Of a DNA stretch of 64,000 bases, positions 46,282 through 57,113 are shown in pieces. Source of the DNA: Vibrio nigripulchritudo ATCC 27043 (GTDB lineage: Bacteria; Pseudomonadota; Gammaproteobacteria; Enterobacterales; Vibrionaceae). Made by a program: the position numbers and the translations under genes. Under the pieces are notes generated by a model. It searched no databases, was not told the origin of the DNA, and saw only the letters and a program-made list of their open reading frames with translations. The stretch covers positions 154,087 to 218,086 of the forward strand of contig NZ_AFWJ01000112.1 in NCBI RefSeq assembly GCF_000222685.1, written 5' to 3'. How positions within the stretch are numbered: position 1 is the stretch's first letter; the number at the start of each line of letters is the position of its first letter.

Positions 46282-47574
46282 ATGTCTACTCAAATGCCGG
46301 TATTCATTTCCTCACAAGCGGCACAACCTCATTGGGGTGAGAAAGCAATCCTATCTTTTACCGAGCAAGGTGCAACCATTCACCATACAGACAACGAACT
46401 GACAGATGTCGCTCAACGTGCGGGTCGTAAACTGGATGGTCAAGGAATCAAAGCCGTATCTCTGGAAGGAGAAGGCTGGAACGTTGAAACTATCTGGGCG
46501 TTTTACCAAGGTTTCCGTAGTCCAAAGAATACAAACTCAGTGGTATGGACTGAGCTTGAAGAAAATGCAGAAAAAGAACTGAAAGCGCGCATCAAAGCGG
46601 GCGATTGGGTTCGTGACATCATCAATAAAAGCGCCGAAGAAGTTGCGCCTCGCCAATTGGCAACTATGGCGGGTGAATTCATCAAGTCTCTAGCTCCTGA
46701 GCACGTAACTTATCGTATTGTAAAAGACAAAGATCTTCTGACTGAAGGGTGGGAAGGCATTTACGCGGTTGGTCGTGGTTCAGAGCGAACTTCTGCAATG
46801 CTACAACTAGACTACAACCCAACAGGTGACGAAAACGCACCAGTATTTGCGTGTCTGGTTGGTAAAGGCATCACATTTGATTCTGGCGGTTACAGCATTA
46901 AACCTTCTGGTTTTATGGACGCGATGAAAGCGGACATGGGTGGTTCCGGTACGATCACTGGCGGTCTAGCACTTGCGATCCTACGTGGTCTCAATAAGCG
47001 AGTTAAGTTGATCCTTTGCTGTGCTGAGAACATGATTTCTGGTCGAGCATTCAAATTGGGCGACATCATTACCTACAAGAATGGTAAAACGGTTGAGATC
47101 ATGAACACCGATGCGGAAGGTCGCTTGGTACTGGCTGATGGTCTGCTGTATGCGAGTGAGCACAGCCCAGAGCTGATCATTGATTGTGCAACTCTGACTG
47201 GTGCGGCGAAGAACGCATTGGGTAACGACTACCACGCACTGCTGACGTTCGATAATGCTCTTTCTGCAAAAGCGATTTCATACGCCAATGAAGAAAAAGA
47301 AGGGCTATGGCCTCTTCCGCTGGCTGATTTCCACCGTTCAATGCTTCCGTCGAACTTTGCAGACATGTCAAACATCAGTAGCGGTCAGTATTCACCTGGC
47401 GCAAGCACAGCAGCAGCATTTTTGTCTTATTTTGTGAATGACTACAAGAAAGGCTGGTTGCATTTTGACTGCGCAGGCACGTATCGTAAGAGTGCAAGTG
47501 ATAAGTGGTCTGCAGGTGCAACGGGCATGGGTGTTCGCACTCTGGCTCGTATTCTCACTGAACAGGCGAAATAA
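46282..47574 (+). CDS. pepB: Aminopeptidase B (leucyl aminopeptidase family)
   Basis: Two-metal M17 aminopeptidase for peptide turnover. The M17 signature [14 protein letters not shown] (~274-287), the metal/substrate Lys in [17 protein letters not shown] (~193-209) and the [11 protein letters not shown] loop are present. 430 residues with a PepB-type N-end. Its position directly after the isc operon is the same in E. coli. AAGGAGAA before ATG. Confidence 0.95.
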   Translation: MSTQMPVFISSQAAQPHWGEKAILSFTEQGATIHHTDNELTDVAQRAGRKLDGQGIKAVSLEGEGWNVETIWAFYQGFRSPKNTNSVVWTELEENAEKELKARIKAGDWVRDIINKSAEEVAPRQLATMAGEFIKSLAPEHVTYRIVKDKDLLTEGWEGIYAVGRGSERTSAMLQLDYNPTGDENAPVFACLVGKGITFDSGGYSIKPSGFMDAMKADMGGSGTITGGLALAILRGLNKRVKLILCCAENMISGRAFKLGDIITYKNGKTVEIMNTDAEGRLVLADGLLYASEHSPELIIDCATLTGAAKNALGNDYHALLTFDNALSAKAISYANEEKEGLWPLPLADFHRSMLPSNFADMSNISSGQYSPGASTAAAFLSYFVNDYKKGWLHFDCAGTYRKSASDKWSAGATGMGVRTLARILTEQAK

Positions 47575-47642
47575 TCAGAATTCGGCATGCAGGCGGAAAC
47601 CTGCCTGCAAAAATATTATAACGATAGTACGAAGGACATCTT

Positions 47643-48074
47643 ATGGCTCTAGAAAGAACATTTTCCATCATCAAGCCCGATGCAGTTAAGCGAAACCTTG
47701 TGGGTGAAATCTATAACCGTATTGAAAAAGCCGGTCTTCGAATCATTGCGGCAAAAATGGTCCACCTTTCTGAAGAACAGGCAAGTGGCTTCTACGCTGA
47801 GCACGAAGGTAAACCTTTCTTCGAAGGACTGAAAGAATTCATGACGTCAGGACCTATTATGGTTCAGGTGCTTGAAGGTGAAGATGCGATTGCACGTTAC
47901 CGCGAACTCATGGGTAAAACGAACCCAGAGGAAGCAGCATGCGGTACCATCCGTGCAGATTACGCAGAAAGCATGCGTTTTAACTCTGTGCACGGCAGTG
48001 ACAGCCCAGAATCTGCTGCACGTGAAATCGAGTACTTCTTCCCGACTTCTGAGATTTGCCCTCGTAACGACTAA
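47643..48074 (+). CDS. ndk: Nucleoside diphosphate kinase
   Basis: Moves the gamma phosphate between nucleoside triphosphates and diphosphates. Catalytic H117 lies in FNSVHGSDS; the N-end [14 protein letters not shown] is diagnostic. 143 residues. GAAGGACATCTT before ATG. A terminator follows. Confidence 0.98.
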   Translation: MALERTFSIIKPDAVKRNLVGEIYNRIEKAGLRIIAAKMVHLSEEQASGFYAEHEGKPFFEGLKEFMTSGPIMVQVLEGEDAIARYRELMGKTNPEEAACGTIRADYAESMRFNSVHGSDSPESAAREIEYFFPTSEICPRND

Positions 48075-48083
48075 CGTTTCTCA

Positions 48084-48117
48084 AAGAAGCGCTCTGAAAT
48101 ATCAGAGCGTTTCTTTT
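48084..48117 (+). terminator. ndk terminator
   Basis: GCGCTCTGA with TCAGAGCG, extended by AAGAA/TTCTT, then TTTTT. Confidence 0.88.
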
Positions 48118-48233
48118 TCACAATCTCTTCTCTTTTCTCTCACATTTACTCTGCTATTCTTGATAATATTATTTTGGTTAATTTTTAATCGATTTAAAAT
48201 TAATCTCTTATCAATAACCTTACTCTCGACCCC

Positions 48234-48262
48234 TTGTTGTCATTGGGTAAAGGCTGTACAAT
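48234..48262 (+). promoter_or_regulatory. rlmN promoter
   Basis: TTGTTG (48234-48239), 17-bp spacer, TACAAT (48257-48262). The start would lie about 30 bp before the rlmN ATG. Confidence 0.6.
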
Positions 48263-48299
48263 TCGCGCCCTTAAATAAAGTTCCACCGCGAGAGGCAAC

Positions 48300-49418
48300 A
48301 TGAGCACTGAAAAAGTAAATCTGCTGGATTTTGACCGAAAAGGGCTACGGAAATATTTCGCCGATGAATTAGGCGAAAAGGCATTTCGTGCCGATCAGGT
48401 CATGAAGTGGATCTACCATTTTGGTGTCGACGACTTCGAGAAAATGACCAACATCAACAAGAAACTGCGTGAGAAACTTCAGCGATTAACTGAAATTCGT
48501 GCACCGTATGTTTCAGAAGCTCAGCACTCGACGGACGGTACTATTAAGTGGGCGATGCGTGTGGGCGATCAGGATGTTGAAACGGTTTACATTCCGGAAG
48601 ACGATCGCGCCACCTTATGTGTCTCTTCTCAGGTTGGTTGTGCACTTGAGTGTAAGTTCTGCTCGACCGCTCAGCAGGGCTTTAACCGCAACTTGAAAGT
48701 ATCTGAAATCATTGGTCAGGTATGGCGTGCCGCTCGTGAAATTGGTTTAGAAAAAGAAACAGGTCGTCGTCCGATCACCAACGTCGTTATGATGGGTATG
48801 GGCGAGCCGCTTCTCAACATGAAAAACCTGATTCCTGCCCTGGAGCTTATGCTTGATGATCTCGGTTTTGGGTTGTCTAAGCGTCGTGTGACGGTTTCCA
48901 CATCAGGTGTGGTTTCTGGTCTTGACCAAATGACAGGTAACATTGACGTTGCGCTCGCGATCTCTTTGCATGCTCCAAACGATAAGCTTCGTAGTGAAAT
49001 CATGCCAATCAATGATCGTTGGGATATTGAAGACTTTTTAACGTCCGTAAGACGATACATTGCCTCCTCTAATGCTAACCGTGGCAAGGTAACCATTGAG
49101 TATGTTCTGTTAGATCATGTGAATGACGATATGGAACATGCAAGACAACTCGCAGAATTGTTAAAAGATACGCCTGCTAAGATAAATTTGATTCCTTTTA
49201 ACCCTTATCCTGGTTCACCATATCGCAAGCCAAGTAACTCGCGCATTGACCGTTTTATGAAAACGTTGATGAAGCACGATTACACGGTGACTGTTCGTAA
49301 AACACGTGGTGATGACATCGATGCAGCCTGTGGTCAGCTGGTTGGTGATGTGATCGATCGTACAAAACGAACAAAACTTAAACAGCATGGGGAACCAATC
49401 GCGGTGAAGTCAATCTGA
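48300..49418 (+). CDS. rlmN: Dual-specificity rRNA/tRNA methyltransferase RlmN
   Basis: Radical-SAM enzyme that makes m2A2503 in 23S rRNA and m2A37 in tRNAs. Cluster cysteines C114, C118, C121 ([10 protein letters not shown]); the methyl-carrying cysteine is in [11 protein letters not shown] near the C-end. 372 residues. It needs a [4Fe-4S] cluster, so the isc operon upstream supplies it. Same place as in E. coli, before pilF/rodZ. Confidence 0.97.
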   Translation: MSTEKVNLLDFDRKGLRKYFADELGEKAFRADQVMKWIYHFGVDDFEKMTNINKKLREKLQRLTEIRAPYVSEAQHSTDGTIKWAMRVGDQDVETVYIPEDDRATLCVSSQVGCALECKFCSTAQQGFNRNLKVSEIIGQVWRAAREIGLEKETGRRPITNVVMMGMGEPLLNMKNLIPALELMLDDLGFGLSKRRVTVSTSGVVSGLDQMTGNIDVALAISLHAPNDKLRSEIMPINDRWDIEDFLTSVRRYIASSNANRGKVTIEYVLLDHVNDDMEHARQLAELLKDTPAKINLIPFNPYPGSPYRKPSNSRIDRFMKTLMKHDYTVTVRKTRGDDIDAACGQLVGDVIDRTKRTKLKQHGEPIAVKSI

Positions 49419-49463
49419 CTTGATAATTGACCCGGAAGGCTCCCCGCACAGTAAGGGAGTGTG

Positions 49464-50219
49464 ATGTTGGTGAGAATTGCGGGCATATTTCTGGTTAGTT
49501 TGTTAGTAGGTTGTGTTACAGTTACTGAACAACCCGCTAATAATCAGTTCGATAAAATTAAAGCGGCGGAAGCGCGTATAAGTTTGGGGCTAAACTACCT
49601 GGAGTCGAGAGACATGATCCGGGCAAGGGAAAACCTTGAAAAAGCCGTGAGCTATGCGCCAAAATATTATCGCTCGTTGATCGCAATGGCTCACTTTTAT
49701 CAGGAAGTCGGTGAAAACGGTCAAGCAGAGCAAGCCTATAAGAAGGCACTAAGGGAGTCGCCAAAGAACGGTGATGTTCTCAATAACTACGGTACATTTC
49801 TTTGTAAGATCGGACGCTATGACGAAGCCGATGCATTCTTTAACCGTGCTATTGAGCAGCCATATTATTACTTGATTTCAGCCAGCTATCAAAATGCGGC
49901 AATGTGTGCGCTTAAGCACGGTGATCAGGATAAGGCTGAATATTATTTCTCTCGTTCGTTGGATCATGACCCAAACCGAGTGGTTTCTATACTTCAGTTG
50001 ACACAAATAGAAATACAAAAAAAGAAGTATCGTGAAGCAAGGGTCAGACTTTTAAAATTTCATAATAGATATGGGTATCGTGCATCGAGTTTAGGTCTGC
50101 TCATTCAACTAGAAAAACAAGCAGGCAATGAATCTCTGGCAAATAAATACGCAAGCGTATTAAAAGATAAATACCCAGACTCGATTCAATATCAGAAGTA
50201 CGTAGCGAATGAGTATTGA
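49464..50219 (+). CDS. pilF: Type IV pilus biogenesis/stability lipoprotein PilF (PilW)
   Basis: Outer-membrane TPR lipoprotein that helps the PilQ secretin assemble. Lipobox LLVGC with C17; six TPR-like repeats cover ~30-235 (for example ARENLEKAVSYAPKYYRSL and AEQAYKKALRESPKNGDVL). I chose ATG 49464 with AAGGGAG upstream; a GTG one codon before and a GTG two codons after are alternatives. The 3' end overlaps rodZ by 11 bp. Confidence 0.9.
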   Translation: MLVRIAGIFLVSLLVGCVTVTEQPANNQFDKIKAAEARISLGLNYLESRDMIRARENLEKAVSYAPKYYRSLIAMAHFYQEVGENGQAEQAYKKALRESPKNGDVLNNYGTFLCKIGRYDEADAFFNRAIEQPYYYLISASYQNAAMCALKHGDQDKAEYYFSRSLDHDPNRVVSILQLTQIEIQKKKYREARVRLLKFHNRYGYRASSLGLLIQLEKQAGNESLANKYASVLKDKYPDSIQYQKYVANEY

Positions 50220-51195
50220 ACAAACTGCAGAAAATATGACTATTTCTACATTACCTCTGCCGGGTGATGTACTGCGCCAACAGCGCGAGAAGCTTGGGTT
50301 ATCGCAAAAAGACATTGCTGACCGATTGCGACTCCGCTTAGCAGTGATTCAAAACATTGAAGAAAATAACTTCAAATCTGACCAAGTAGCCACTTTTACC
50401 CGTGGCTATTTGCGATCTTATGCAAAGGCGGTAGGGCTTTCTGATGATGAAGTCCTTCCTCTTCTAGAAGGCGCGCTTGAAGACGAGCACAAAGAGCACG
50501 CCATGCAAAGCTTTTCCCGAAAAACTAACCGCGAAAAACACGACAGCCGTATCATGCTAATTACTTGGGGTGTGTTGGTCGTTTTAGTTGGAATTTCATC
50601 GGTTTGGTGGTGGCAAAATCAAAGCCAGGACACCTTATCCGTCTCTGAACTTGTCTCGTCTCAGGGTTCTTTATCTCAGGAATCCGAAGCGGATTTAGCT
50701 GTGCTTGAAGCACAGCGCGAACTTAACGTTGCCTCTACGCAACCTTTGCAGCGAGAAGCATCTTCTCAAACAGAGCCTGATTCGCAAACACAACCTGACG
50801 CTTCGAGTGTCGAAGCAACGACAGAAAACACATCAACAGAAGCTACGCCCGTTGATAACTCATCTACTGTTTCCGACCCAGAACCCGAGGTCGCAGTAGT
50901 TGAAAATGAGCCCGTACAGCAGCCAGAAGCACCGTCGCAATCTGAAACTCCAGTAACATCAAATCAAGTATCTATGTCGTTTTCGGCAGACTGCTGGATT
51001 CAGGTTAAAGACGCAGATGGAAAAGTCCTTGCAACTGGTGTTAAAAAAGCGGGGCATCAGCTTACTCTGAGCGGTCAAGCCCCTTACAGCGTCATATTAG
51101 GTGCGCCTGAGGGTGTTACAATGACATTTGCTGGTGAAGCGGTAGACCTTTCTGGGTATACTGCGGGCAAAGTAGCAAGATTCAAATTACCCTAG
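50209..51195 (+). CDS. rodZ: Cytoskeleton protein RodZ
   Basis: Bitopic protein that links MreB to the elongation machinery. Cytoplasmic Cro/CI-like HTH (~20-85, QREKLGLSQKDIADRLRLRL), one membrane helix (~115-133), a long Ser/Thr/Glu/Gln-rich periplasmic linker (~140-250) and the C-terminal DUF4115 beta-domain (~253-328). 328 residues. Starts inside the pilF 3' end, so the two are coupled; ispG follows after 26 bp. Confidence 0.94.
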   Translation: MSIEQTAENMTISTLPLPGDVLRQQREKLGLSQKDIADRLRLRLAVIQNIEENNFKSDQVATFTRGYLRSYAKAVGLSDDEVLPLLEGALEDEHKEHAMQSFSRKTNREKHDSRIMLITWGVLVVLVGISSVWWWQNQSQDTLSVSELVSSQGSLSQESEADLAVLEAQRELNVASTQPLQREASSQTEPDSQTQPDASSVEATTENTSTEATPVDNSSTVSDPEPEVAVVENEPVQQPEAPSQSETPVTSNQVSMSFSADCWIQVKDADGKVLATGVKKAGHQLTLSGQAPYSVILGAPEGVTMTFAGEAVDLSGYTAGKVARFKLP

Positions 51196-51221
51196 CAAGC
51201 TGAGTTAGTCTAAAAGCAATT

Positions 51222-52346
51222 ATGCAACACGAATCCCCTATTAAACGTCGTGCATCGACCCGCATCAATGTGGGTGATGTGCCGATCGGTGACGGTGCCC
51301 CAATTGCGGTACAGTCCATGACCAACACCAGAACGACCGATGTTGACGCCACTGTGGAACAAATCCGGTCGTTGGAAAACGTTGGTGCAGATATTGTTCG
51401 TGTGTCGGTTCCTACTATGGAAGCGGCAGAAGCGTTCAAGCTTATTAAGCAGCAGGTGAAGGTGCCATTGGTTGCCGATATTCACTTTGACTACCGTATC
51501 GCATTGAAAGTTGCGGAATATGGTGTTGACTGTCTTCGAATCAACCCAGGTAACATTGGTAATGAAGCACGCGTTCGTTCGGTTGTCGATTGTGCGCGTG
51601 ATAAAAACATTCCAATTCGCATTGGCGTAAATGGCGGTTCTTTGGAAAAGGATCTGCAGGTGAAATACGGCGAGCCAACACCAGAAGCTCTTGTGGAATC
51701 GGCAATGCGCCACGTGGATTACCTTGATCGCCTTAACTTCGACCAGTTTAAGGTCAGTGTTAAAGCTTCCGATGTTTTCCTTGCCGTCGATTCTTATCGT
51801 TTGCTGGCAAAAGAGATCGACCAACCTCTCCATCTCGGCATTACTGAGGCTGGTGGCGCACGTGCTGGATCAGTGAAATCAGCGGTTGGCTTAGGCATGC
51901 TGCTCGCAGAAGGAATCGGTGACACGTTACGTATTTCTCTGGCGGCGAATCCGGTAGAAGAAATCAAAGTGGGCTTCGACATCCTGAAGTCACTTCGAAT
52001 CCGCTCGCGCGGCATTAATTTTATTGCCTGTCCAAGCTGTTCACGACAAGAGTTTGATGTGATCAACACAGTAAACGCGTTGGAAGAACGTCTCGAAGAC
52101 ATAATCACACCAATGGATGTATCCATCATCGGTTGTGTGGTGAATGGACCGGGTGAAGCAGAAGTTTCCCACCTAGGTCTTGCAGGCAGTAACAAGAAAA
52201 GTGCCTTTTACGAAGACGGGAAACGCCAGAAAGAGCGTTTCGACAATGATGATCTCGTTAACAAACTAGAAGCGAAGATTCGCGCGAAGGCGTCGATGCT
52301 AGACGAGAATAACCGCATCGACATCAATTTAATCGATAAACAATAA
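51222..52346 (+). CDS. ispG: 4-hydroxy-3-methylbut-2-enyl diphosphate synthase
   Basis: [4Fe-4S] enzyme of the MEP isoprenoid pathway. TIM-barrel part first (IRVSVP-like [32 protein letters not shown]), then the cluster domain with CPSCSRQ and [16 protein letters not shown] cysteines. 374 residues. Cluster delivery depends on ErpA and Isc, both encoded in this window. No clear Shine-Dalgarno before ATG. Confidence 0.96.
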   Translation: MQHESPIKRRASTRINVGDVPIGDGAPIAVQSMTNTRTTDVDATVEQIRSLENVGADIVRVSVPTMEAAEAFKLIKQQVKVPLVADIHFDYRIALKVAEYGVDCLRINPGNIGNEARVRSVVDCARDKNIPIRIGVNGGSLEKDLQVKYGEPTPEALVESAMRHVDYLDRLNFDQFKVSVKASDVFLAVDSYRLLAKEIDQPLHLGITEAGGARAGSVKSAVGLGMLLAEGIGDTLRISLAANPVEEIKVGFDILKSLRIRSRGINFIACPSCSRQEFDVINTVNALEERLEDIITPMDVSIIGCVVNGPGEAEVSHLGLAGSNKKSAFYEDGKRQKERFDNDDLVNKLEAKIRAKASMLDENNRIDINLIDKQ

Positions 52347-52364
52347 TCTCAACGGTATAAAACT

Positions 52365-53633
52365 GTGGCAAAAACGATACAAGCAATCCGAGGCATGAAC
52401 GACTGCCTCCCAACACAATCTCCTCTTTGGCAAAAAGTGGAGAATGCGGTGAAACATGTGATCAGTGCGTACGGATACAGTGAAGTGCGCATGCCTATCG
52501 TTGAGATGACGCATCTATTCAGCCGTGCTATTGGTGAAGTCACCGATGTGGTTGAAAAAGAAATGTACACCTTTGAAGACCGCAACGGCGACAGCCTGAC
52601 GCTTCGCCCTGAAGGCACCGCAGGTTGTGTACGTGCAGGTATTGAAAATGGTCTGCTTTACAACCAGGAACAGCGTTTGTGGTACATGGGACCTATGTTC
52701 CGTCATGAGCGCCCGCAAAAAGGTCGTTACCGTCAGTTCCACCAGTGTGGTGTTGAAGTCTTTGGTCTGAATGGACCAGATGTTGATGCTGAACTGATCA
52801 TGCTAACGGCGCGTCTGTGGCGTGAGCTTGGCATCGACAAACACGTTCGCTTGGAACTGAACTCCATCGGTTCTTTAGAAGCTCGTGCAAATTACCGTAC
52901 TGCTCTGATTGCATTTTTGGAGCAACACATTGATATCCTGGACGAAGACTGTAAACGTCGTATGCACACCAATCCACTTCGTGTGCTGGATACCAAAAAC
53001 AAAGATATCCAGGCGATTCTTGTTGATGCGCCACAGTTGTCCGATTACCTTGACGAAGATTCTAAAGCACATTTTGCTGGTTTATGTGAACTTCTTGACG
53101 CTGCTGGTATCGAATACCAAGTTAATCAGCGCCTTGTTCGTGGTCTGGATTACTATAACCGCACTGTATTTGAGTGGATCACTGAAAGCTTAGGCGCTCA
53201 GGGCACTGTATGTGGCGGTGGTCGTTACGATGGTCTGGTTGAGCAACTTGGCGGTAAGGCAACGCCAGCCGTTGGCTTCGCGATGGGGCTTGAGCGTCTG
53301 GTATTGATGCTGGAAGAGCTCGAACTGGCTGAAACTCGCCGAGCGGTTGACGTGTATATGGTGAGTGCTGGCGAAGGTACGCTGATGGCGAGCATGAAAC
53401 TGGCAGAACAACTGCGTGAAGCACTACCAGGTCTGCGTGTTATGACGCACTTTGGCGGTGGAAACTTTAAGAAACAATTTAAGCGTGCTGACAAAGTCGG
53501 CGCTGCAGTCGCACTTGTGCTGGGTGAAAATGAAGTAGCTGAAAGCACGGTAGTTCTGAAAGATCTACTTGGTGGCGAACAAACAACAGTAACTCAGGCA
53601 GAGGTTGCCGAGCAACTTAAGCATTTGATCTAA
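52365..53633 (+). CDS. hisS: Histidyl-tRNA synthetase
   Basis: Class II synthetase for tRNA-His. Motif 2 region [23 protein letters not shown], histidine motifs [13 protein letters not shown] and [14 protein letters not shown], and the C-terminal anticodon domain (~325-422) are seen. 422 residues. The start is GTG at 52365. In the operon ispG-hisS-yfgM-bamB, as in E. coli. Confidence 0.96.
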   Translation: MAKTIQAIRGMNDCLPTQSPLWQKVENAVKHVISAYGYSEVRMPIVEMTHLFSRAIGEVTDVVEKEMYTFEDRNGDSLTLRPEGTAGCVRAGIENGLLYNQEQRLWYMGPMFRHERPQKGRYRQFHQCGVEVFGLNGPDVDAELIMLTARLWRELGIDKHVRLELNSIGSLEARANYRTALIAFLEQHIDILDEDCKRRMHTNPLRVLDTKNKDIQAILVDAPQLSDYLDEDSKAHFAGLCELLDAAGIEYQVNQRLVRGLDYYNRTVFEWITESLGAQGTVCGGGRYDGLVEQLGGKATPAVGFAMGLERLVLMLEELELAETRRAVDVYMVSAGEGTLMASMKLAEQLREALPGLRVMTHFGGGNFKKQFKRADKVGAAVALVLGENEVAESTVVLKDLLGGEQTTVTQAEVAEQLKHLI

Positions 53634-53645
53634 AGAGGACAGGAC

Positions 53646-54260
53646 GTGGAACTCTACGATACTGAAGAACAACAGGTAGAAGCCATTAAAGAATGGTGGA
53701 AAGAGAATGGTAAAGCGGTCATCGTAGGTGCGGTGGTTGGCTTAGGTGGTATTTTTGGCTGGCGTTTCTATCAAGACTCACAGGCTGATGCTCAGAATGC
53801 TGCTTCTTTGGCGTACGATGGTGTGCTAAAGCAAATTCAGACATCTGGTGCCGAGTCTTCTTCTGATGCATTGGCATTCATTGAAGCAAACAAAGATTCT
53901 CAATACTCAGTATTGGCTGCACTTCAACTGGCGAAGGCGTTTGTTGAAGCGGGTGAGCTAGACAAAGCACTTGAGCAACTAAGCTGGGCGAAAACGAACA
54001 CCAAAGATGAGTCAATCGTTTCTCTTCTTACAGTGCGTGAAGCTCGTGTATTGGCAGAGCAGGAAAAGTTTGATGATGCTTTGACTAAGCTAGATTCAGT
54101 GAAAGAAGCCGGTTGGGCAGGTCGAATTGCGGAGCTTCGTGGTGACATTCTGCTTCGTCAGGGCAACACTGAAGGCGCTTATGCTGCTTACTCTGAAGCG
54201 CAGCAGCAGTCTGACACAAGCCAAGCGTTACAAATGAAGCTGGACGATCTGGCGAAGTAA
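53646..54260 (+). CDS. yfgM: YfgM family inner-membrane TPR-like protein (SecYEG-linked)
   Basis: Ancillary protein of the SecYEG translocon with a periplasmic TPR-like domain, working with PpiD in E. coli. One N-terminal helix (~23-41, KAVIVGAVVGLGGIFGWRF) after a conserved cytoplasmic segment (YDTEEQQVEAIKEWWKENG), then helical repeats to residue 204. Start GTG 53646 with AGAGGACAGGA upstream. Between hisS and bamB as in E. coli. Confidence 0.93.
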   Translation: MELYDTEEQQVEAIKEWWKENGKAVIVGAVVGLGGIFGWRFYQDSQADAQNAASLAYDGVLKQIQTSGAESSSDALAFIEANKDSQYSVLAALQLAKAFVEAGELDKALEQLSWAKTNTKDESIVSLLTVREARVLAEQEKFDDALTKLDSVKEAGWAGRIAELRGDILLRQGNTEGAYAAYSEAQQQSDTSQALQMKLDDLAK

Positions 54261-54272
54261 GGGTTACATCGA

Positions 54273-55430
54273 ATGAAGAAAGTGCTCAACCGAGCTTTGA
54301 TGTGCGCGCTGGCTGTTGCAGGTTTAGCAGGCTGTGCCGGTGAAGAAGACACCATCGTCATGGCACCATTGCCCGTTGTGGAAAGTCAGTTCACTCCAGA
54401 GAGAGAATGGTCTGCTTCTATTGGTGATGGAGTAGGGCACTACTTTTCGAAGTTAAAGCCTGTTTATGCATACGACAATGTTTTTGTCGCGAGTCGTGAT
54501 GGTCAGGTCAAAGCGCTTGACCCAAATACTGGCAAGTCTAACTGGTCAGTGACTATTGAGTCTGAAACTACGGCACGTTTGTCCGGTGGTATTGCTGCAG
54601 CTTATGGCAAGCTGTTCATCGGCAGTGAAAACGGTGAGCTGATTGCACTGTCGGCTGAGAACGGTGAGCTGCTTTGGCGTTCGAAAGTGGAAGGCGAAGT
54701 CCTCGCTTCTCCAGCAACTGACGCAAACCTGGTTATGGTTCATACCTCTCGCGGTGTCTTGGTTGCTCTAAACCAGGAAGACGGTTCTGAAGAGTGGACA
54801 GTGAGTTCAGAAGTACCCGCCCTGACACTGCGTGGTGATAGCACACCAGTGACAATTTCTGGTGGCGTGTTCTGGGGAACCGCTAATGGTCGAATTGCAG
54901 CAGCGATTGTGGCTCGTGGTCAGCTTATCTGGCAGCAGCCTGTAGGCACTCCAAAAGGGTCTACAGAGATTGATCGCCTGGTTGATGCAGATGCCTCTCC
55001 GGTTATCATCGGCAGCACCTTGTACATCGTAGGTGTCAATGGTCAGTTGGTTGCCATAGATTTAAGATCGGGTGCGCCTACTTGGAAACGCACCTATTCA
55101 TCAGCGACGGATATGGTTACGGACGGTACAAATCTGTATCTGGTTACCGATAAAGATCATTTGGTTGCCGTTGATGCACGAAGTGGCACCGAGATCTGGA
55201 GCAATAATCAGTTAGAGCATCGTCTGCTCACCGCACCAAGCATTGTCAACGGACGTCTGGTTGTTGGCGATACCGAAGGTTACTTGCACTGGCTTGATTT
55301 GGATTCTGGCGAGTTTGTCGCCCAGCAACTTGTGGATGACAGCGGTTTTGCTGTAGGTCCTGTGGTTGTTGATCAAAGCTACGTAGTGGTGACTCGCTCT
55401 GGCTCTGTAAAGAAAATGCAGATTCAGTAG
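54273..55430 (+). CDS. bamB: Outer-membrane assembly lipoprotein BamB
   Basis: Eight-bladed beta-propeller subunit of the BAM complex. Lipobox LAGC with C21; PQQ-like blade repeats run through the protein (LDPNTGKSNWSV, LSAENGELLWRS, LNQEDGSEEWTV, IDLRSGAPTWKR, VDARSGTEIWSN, LDLDSGEFVAQQ). 385 residues. A terminator follows, then der with its own leader. Confidence 0.96.
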   Translation: MKKVLNRALMCALAVAGLAGCAGEEDTIVMAPLPVVESQFTPEREWSASIGDGVGHYFSKLKPVYAYDNVFVASRDGQVKALDPNTGKSNWSVTIESETTARLSGGIAAAYGKLFIGSENGELIALSAENGELLWRSKVEGEVLASPATDANLVMVHTSRGVLVALNQEDGSEEWTVSSEVPALTLRGDSTPVTISGGVFWGTANGRIAAAIVARGQLIWQQPVGTPKGSTEIDRLVDADASPVIIGSTLYIVGVNGQLVAIDLRSGAPTWKRTYSSATDMVTDGTNLYLVTDKDHLVAVDARSGTEIWSNNQLEHRLLTAPSIVNGRLVVGDTEGYLHWLDLDSGEFVAQQLVDDSGFAVGPVVVDQSYVVVTRSGSVKKMQIQ

Positions 55431-55450
55431 ATAACGTGATATAATTCACA

Positions 55451-55489
55451 AACGGCTCTTGGCTGCTCTCAGTCAAGAGCCGTTTTATT
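55451..55489 (+). terminator. bamB terminator
   Basis: AACGGCTCTTG with CAAGAGCCGTTTT around a 12-base loop. Confidence 0.9.
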
Positions 55490-55501
55490 GATAATTAACC
55501 C

Positions 55502-55556
55502 ATGTGGTTATAGGTAAACTCAGGAAAGATCATCCACAGTTTACCTATAGCTACAT
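55502..55556 (+). repeat. 19-bp inverted repeat / stem-loop in the der leader
   Basis: ATGTGGTTATAGGTAAACT (55502-55520) and AGTTTACCTATAGCTACAT (55538-55556) pair over all 19 positions in RNA, with two G-U pairs, around a 17-base loop that contains AGGA. There is no T-run after it. It ends 26 bp before the der ATG. It could be a strong mRNA leader structure or a small palindromic repeat element. Confidence 0.7.
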
Positions 55557-55582
55557 TAAGAATAGAGATTGTAGAGGTACGT

Positions 55583-57070
55583 ATGATTCCTGTAGTTGCT
55601 CTGGTTGGGCGTCCTAATGTGGGGAAATCGACGCTGTTTAACCGTCTGACTCGCACACGAGATGCGTTGGTCGCTGACTTTCCTGGTTTGACCCGGGATC
55701 GTAAATACGGTCAGGCTCAACTGGGTGAACACGAATTCATTGTTATTGATACTGGTGGTATCGACGGTACAGAAGAAGGTGTAGAAACCAAAATGGCGGA
55801 GCAGTCTCTGGCTGCGATTGATGAAGCCGATGTGGTTCTGTTTATGGTTGATGGTCGCGCGGGGCTAACACCAGCAGATGAAGCTATTGCTCAGCACCTT
55901 CGAAAAATTGAAAAGCCAGCCATGCTGGTGGTGAACAAAGTAGACGGTATTGATGCCGATTCAGCCTGTGCTGACTTCTGGAAGCTGGGTGTTGATGACA
56001 TGTATCAAATTGCTGCGGCTCATGGTCGTGGTGTAGCGGCTCTGATTGATCGCGCGCTCAACCCATTTGCTGAAGAGTTTGCCGCTAAGACTGAAGGCGA
56101 ATTAGAAGACCTGACAGAATTTGAAGATCCAGAAGAAGAAAAGCTGGATTACACCGAAGAAGAAGCGGAAGCGGAATTTAAGCGTCTTCAAGACCAGCCT
56201 ATTAAGTTGGCAATCATTGGTCGTCCAAATGTTGGTAAGTCTACGTTAACCAACCGAATTCTCGGTGAAGAGCGAGTTGTTGTTTACGATATGCCTGGCA
56301 CAACGCGTGACTCTATCTACATTCCAATGGAACGTGATGAGCGCGAATACGTGCTTATCGACACTGCTGGTGTACGTCGTCGTACTCGTATCAATGAAAC
56401 TGTTGAGAAATTCTCAGTGGTTAAAACGCTTAAAGCGGTTGAAGATGCGAACGTTGTCCTTTTAGTTATTGATGCACGTGAAAATATCTCTGATCAGGAC
56501 CTAAGCCTGCTCGGCTTTGCATTGAACGCTGGTCGTTCGATCGTTATCGCTGTGAACAAGTGGGACGGTCTGGATACCGATGTAAAAGAGCAGGTGAAGA
56601 AAGAGCTCGATCGCCGTCTGGGTTTTGTTGACTTTGCTCGTATTCACTTTATTTCTGCGCTGCACGGTACTGGCGTTGGTCATTTGTTTGAGTCGGTTCA
56701 AGAAGCTTACAAATCTGCCACGACTCGTGTAGGTACCTCGGTACTGACCCGTATCATGAAGATGGCACAAGACGATCACCAGCCACCAATGGTACGTGGA
56801 CGTCGTGTGAAGTTAAAATACGCGCACGCTGGTGGTTATAATCCACCAATCGTTGTCGTACACGGTAACCTGGTTCATGAATTACCGGACTCATACAAGC
56901 GCTACCTGATGAATTACTATCGTCGTTCGTTGGAAATCATGGGTACGCCGATTCGAATTCGTTTCCAGAGCAGCGACAACCCATTTGAGGGCAAGTCCAA
57001 CAAGCTGACTCTTTCACAAGAGCGTAAGCGCAAGCGTTTAATGACCATGATGAAGAACCGAGACAGGTAG
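55583..57070 (+). CDS. der: Ribosome-assembly GTPase Der (EngA)
   Basis: Double-GTPase needed for 50S assembly. Two G domains with G1 motifs GRPNVGKST at 9-17 and 213-221, the G3 DTGG/DTAG motifs and NKVD/NKWD; a KH-like C-end (~385-495). The acidic linker (~170-200) is typical. 495 residues. GTAGAGGTACGT before ATG. A strong stem-loop lies in its leader. Confidence 0.97.
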   Translation: MIPVVALVGRPNVGKSTLFNRLTRTRDALVADFPGLTRDRKYGQAQLGEHEFIVIDTGGIDGTEEGVETKMAEQSLAAIDEADVVLFMVDGRAGLTPADEAIAQHLRKIEKPAMLVVNKVDGIDADSACADFWKLGVDDMYQIAAAHGRGVAALIDRALNPFAEEFAAKTEGELEDLTEFEDPEEEKLDYTEEEAEAEFKRLQDQPIKLAIIGRPNVGKSTLTNRILGEERVVVYDMPGTTRDSIYIPMERDEREYVLIDTAGVRRRTRINETVEKFSVVKTLKAVEDANVVLLVIDARENISDQDLSLLGFALNAGRSIVIAVNKWDGLDTDVKEQVKKELDRRLGFVDFARIHFISALHGTGVGHLFESVQEAYKSATTRVGTSVLTRIMKMAQDDHQPPMVRGRRVKLKYAHAGGYNPPIVVVHGNLVHELPDSYKRYLMNYYRRSLEIMGTPIRIRFQSSDNPFEGKSNKLTLSQERKRKRLMTMMKNRDR

Positions 57071-57089
57071 AAAGCAAAACTGATAGAAG

Positions 57090-57113
57090 AAAGCGCTGAA
57101 AGGCGCTTTTTTT
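57090..57113 (+). terminator. der terminator
   Basis: AAAGCGC/GCGCTTT around TGAAAG, followed by TTTT. Confidence 0.88.
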
